From NCBI GenBank assembly GCA_900545165.1, contig UQYA01000103.1, forward strand, positions 1 through 5,708: 5,708 nucleotides of DNA, written 5' to 3'. Within the stretch, counting starts at the first letter, position 1. Every line of letters starts with the position of its first letter. Below are positions 4,275 to 5,708 of this stretch, in pieces. Under the pieces are notes generated by a model. The model worked only from the letters and a program-made list of their open reading frames with translations, did not search any database and was not told the DNA's origin. Origin of the DNA: an uncultured Collinsella sp. GTDB taxonomy: Bacteria > Actinomycetota > Coriobacteriia > Coriobacteriales > Coriobacteriaceae. The position numbers and the translations under genes were made by a program.

Positions 4275-5708
4275 ATGGACCAAGATCGCCAAAACAGCCA
4301 AAACCACGATACGGAGCACGCAGGCCGCGACGCGCAGAACACGGAGCGCGAGCAGGATTTTACGACCTACCGCACTGCCCAAAGCTCAAACGATATGGTG
4401 CCGACGGTTTTTCGCCGTGGCATCTACCGCACAATCCGAGGCAGTCTTAAGCGCTTTTTGTCAATCGTGGTCATCACCGCGCTTGGCGTGAGCGTGATGT
4501 GCGGCCTTAAGGCGGGTTGCGAGGACCTGTGTGATTCGGTTGATGCCTACTTCGACCAGCAAAATGTCTATGACATTAACGTGCAGTCGACCTATGGCCT
4601 GACTGACGATGATCTCGACGCCATACAAGAGGTCGATGGCGTCGAAACGGCCGAGGGCATCTACACCGAGACCGCCTACACCGCCGTGGGCACAACGCGC
4701 GAGCGCGTGGTCGTGCAGAGTCTCTCCAAGGAGAACATCGATCAGCCGGTGCTCGTGAACGGCGATTTGCCCGAGAGCGCCGATGAAGTCGCGGTGACTT
4801 CGAAGTTCCTGAAGGCATCGGGCAAGAAAATCGGCGATACGGTGAGTTTTGCCGCCAATGACGCGAGCTCGTCCAATCAAAGCGCCAAGGACCAGTTTGC
4901 CGCGGGCGATTACACCATTACGGCTGAGGTCCTCGACCCCACTGATGTGAGCTCCGACTCGACAGTCAACGCCTTTCGCGCTGCTTCGGCGGCGGACTAT
5001 AAGTTCTATGTGAGCGAGGACGCCGCGACATCTTCTTCCTACTCCGCGGTCCACGTGATCGTCGAGGGAGCCAAGAGCCTCAACTCCTATTCGGATGCCT
5101 ACGCGGCAAAGATCAACAAGGTCAAGGGCAATATAGAGAAGATCCGCGAGGAGCGTGAGAAGGCGCGCGCCCAGGAGCTGACGGTCGACACGCCGGCGAG
5201 CTTGGACGCGGCTGAGCGTCAGGCGAATATGCTCTTTGGGATTGAGCAGGACAACATCAATCGCATGGCCGGGGGCAGCGACGAGCGTGCGCAGGCGCAA
5301 GCCGACCTGGATCAGCGTCGCGCCGCCGCCGATCAACAGTTTGCCGATGCCCGCGCCGAGCTTTCCGATCTGGGCGAATGCACCTGGTACATCCAGGACC
5401 GCGGCAATATCGCAAGCTATTCGAGCGTGGAGAGCGATAGCTCGTCAATTGAAGCCATCGCCACGGTGTTCCCGTTCATCTTCTTTATCGTCGCCGTGCT
5501 CATCAGCCTTACCACCGCCACACGCATGGTCGAGGAGGAGCGCACACTCATCGGCCTGTATAAGGCGCTCGGTTATTCGCGCGGGCGCATCCTGTCCAAA
5601 TACGTGGACTACGCGCTGTGGGCTTGTCTGATCGGCGGCGTGCTCGGTAACATCATCGGATTTGTGGGCCTGCCGCTGTTCCTGTTTACGGTGTTCGACG
5701 ACATGTAC
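4275..5708 (+). CDS. FtsX-like ABC transporter permease, N-terminal part (cut by window end)
   Basis: The frame is open from ATG 4275 to the window end: 478 codons with no stop. The start lies 5 bases after the ATPase stop, so the two are probably translationally coupled; GAGTGG (4261-4266) is a weak ribosome binding site. Met41 is an alternative start, because residues 1-40 are very hydrophilic and rich in Gln, Asn and Asp. Transmembrane segment 1 is at about 61-80 (SIVVITALGVSVM). A long extracytoplasmic region follows (about 81-393), including an Ala/Glu/Gln/Arg-rich coiled-coil stretch at about 276-365. Transmembrane segment 2 (about 397-416, VFPFIFFIVAVLISL) leads into EEERTLIGLYKALGYSRGRI, the cytoplasmic coupling motif characteristic of FtsX/MacB-family permeases, and then further hydrophobic segments (about 447-475). 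Two FtsX domains and a total length near 1,000 residues would be usual for this large subtype, so roughly half is missing. It is the membrane partner of the preceding ATPase. The substrate is unknown. Confidence 0.9.
   Translation, partial: MDQDRQNSQNHDTEHAGRDAQNTEREQDFTTYRTAQSSNDMVPTVFRRGIYRTIRGSLKRFLSIVVITALGVSVMCGLKAGCEDLCDSVDAYFDQQNVYDINVQSTYGLTDDDLDAIQEVDGVETAEGIYTETAYTAVGTTRERVVVQSLSKENIDQPVLVNGDLPESADEVAVTSKFLKASGKKIGDTVSFAANDASSSNQSAKDQFAAGDYTITAEVLDPTDVSSDSTVNAFRAASAADYKFYVSEDAATSSSYSAVHVIVEGAKSLNSYSDAYAAKINKVKGNIEKIREEREKARAQELTVDTPASLDAAERQANMLFGIEQDNINRMAGGSDERAQAQADLDQRRAAADQQFADARAELSDLGECTWYIQDRGNIASYSSVESDSSSIEAIATVFPFIFFIVAVLISLTTATRMVEEERTLIGLYKALGYSRGRILSKYVDYALWACLIGGVLGNIIGFVGLPLFLFTVFDDMY

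Noticed and set aside
3466..5336. Long minus-strand frames opposite the ATPase (3466-4236) and permease (4461-5336)
   Set aside because: They are codon-bias shadows of strongly supported plus-strand genes in GC-rich DNA.

Overview
This window looks like a chromosomal segment of a high-GC actinobacterium of the class Coriobacteriia, most likely Collinsella or a close relative. That assignment rests on base composition, the look of the protein sequences and Gram-positive-type ribosome binding sites. It is recognition from memory, not a database match.

The first ~627 bases hold no gene I would defend, but they are densely structured. Bases 1-280 are very GC-rich and contain a duplicated compact hairpin (171-218 and 232-270, offset 52 bases) whose stem shows a compensating base-pair change. 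A third hairpin of the same architecture, in the opposite orientation, lies at 1-25. Bases 288-469 form one very long imperfect inverted repeat: 32-base outer arms with 31 Watson-Crick pairs and one G-U, plus an inner stem. All its wobble pairs are G-U only when the plus strand is read as RNA. Two further hairpins (520-539, 543-580) follow before the first gene. This is the part of the window least explained by known features.

All five genes are on the plus strand. The first (628-1206) is an Ogt/MGMT-type O6-alkylguanine-DNA alkyltransferase that stands alone. It is followed by a hairpin and a 228-base intergenic region with probable promoter and operator sequences.

Next comes a signalling and transport block. 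An OmpR-family response regulator (1435-2124) overlaps by 4 bases a membrane histidine kinase (2121-3482). After an 85-base gap lies a MacB/LolD-type ABC ATPase (3568-4269), then, 5 bases later, a large FtsX-like permease (4275 to the window end, incomplete). The likely logic is that the kinase senses an extracytoplasmic signal, the regulator is phosphorylated and controls its own operon and perhaps the transporter, and the ATPase powers the permease. The transporter substrate cannot be read from the sequence. A direct repeat CTAAGGC with 11-base spacing upstream of the regulator is a plausible binding site for it.

Most of the window is ordinary. The most unusual material is the structured 5' intergenic region. 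The kinase's degenerate G1 box is a smaller point of interest.
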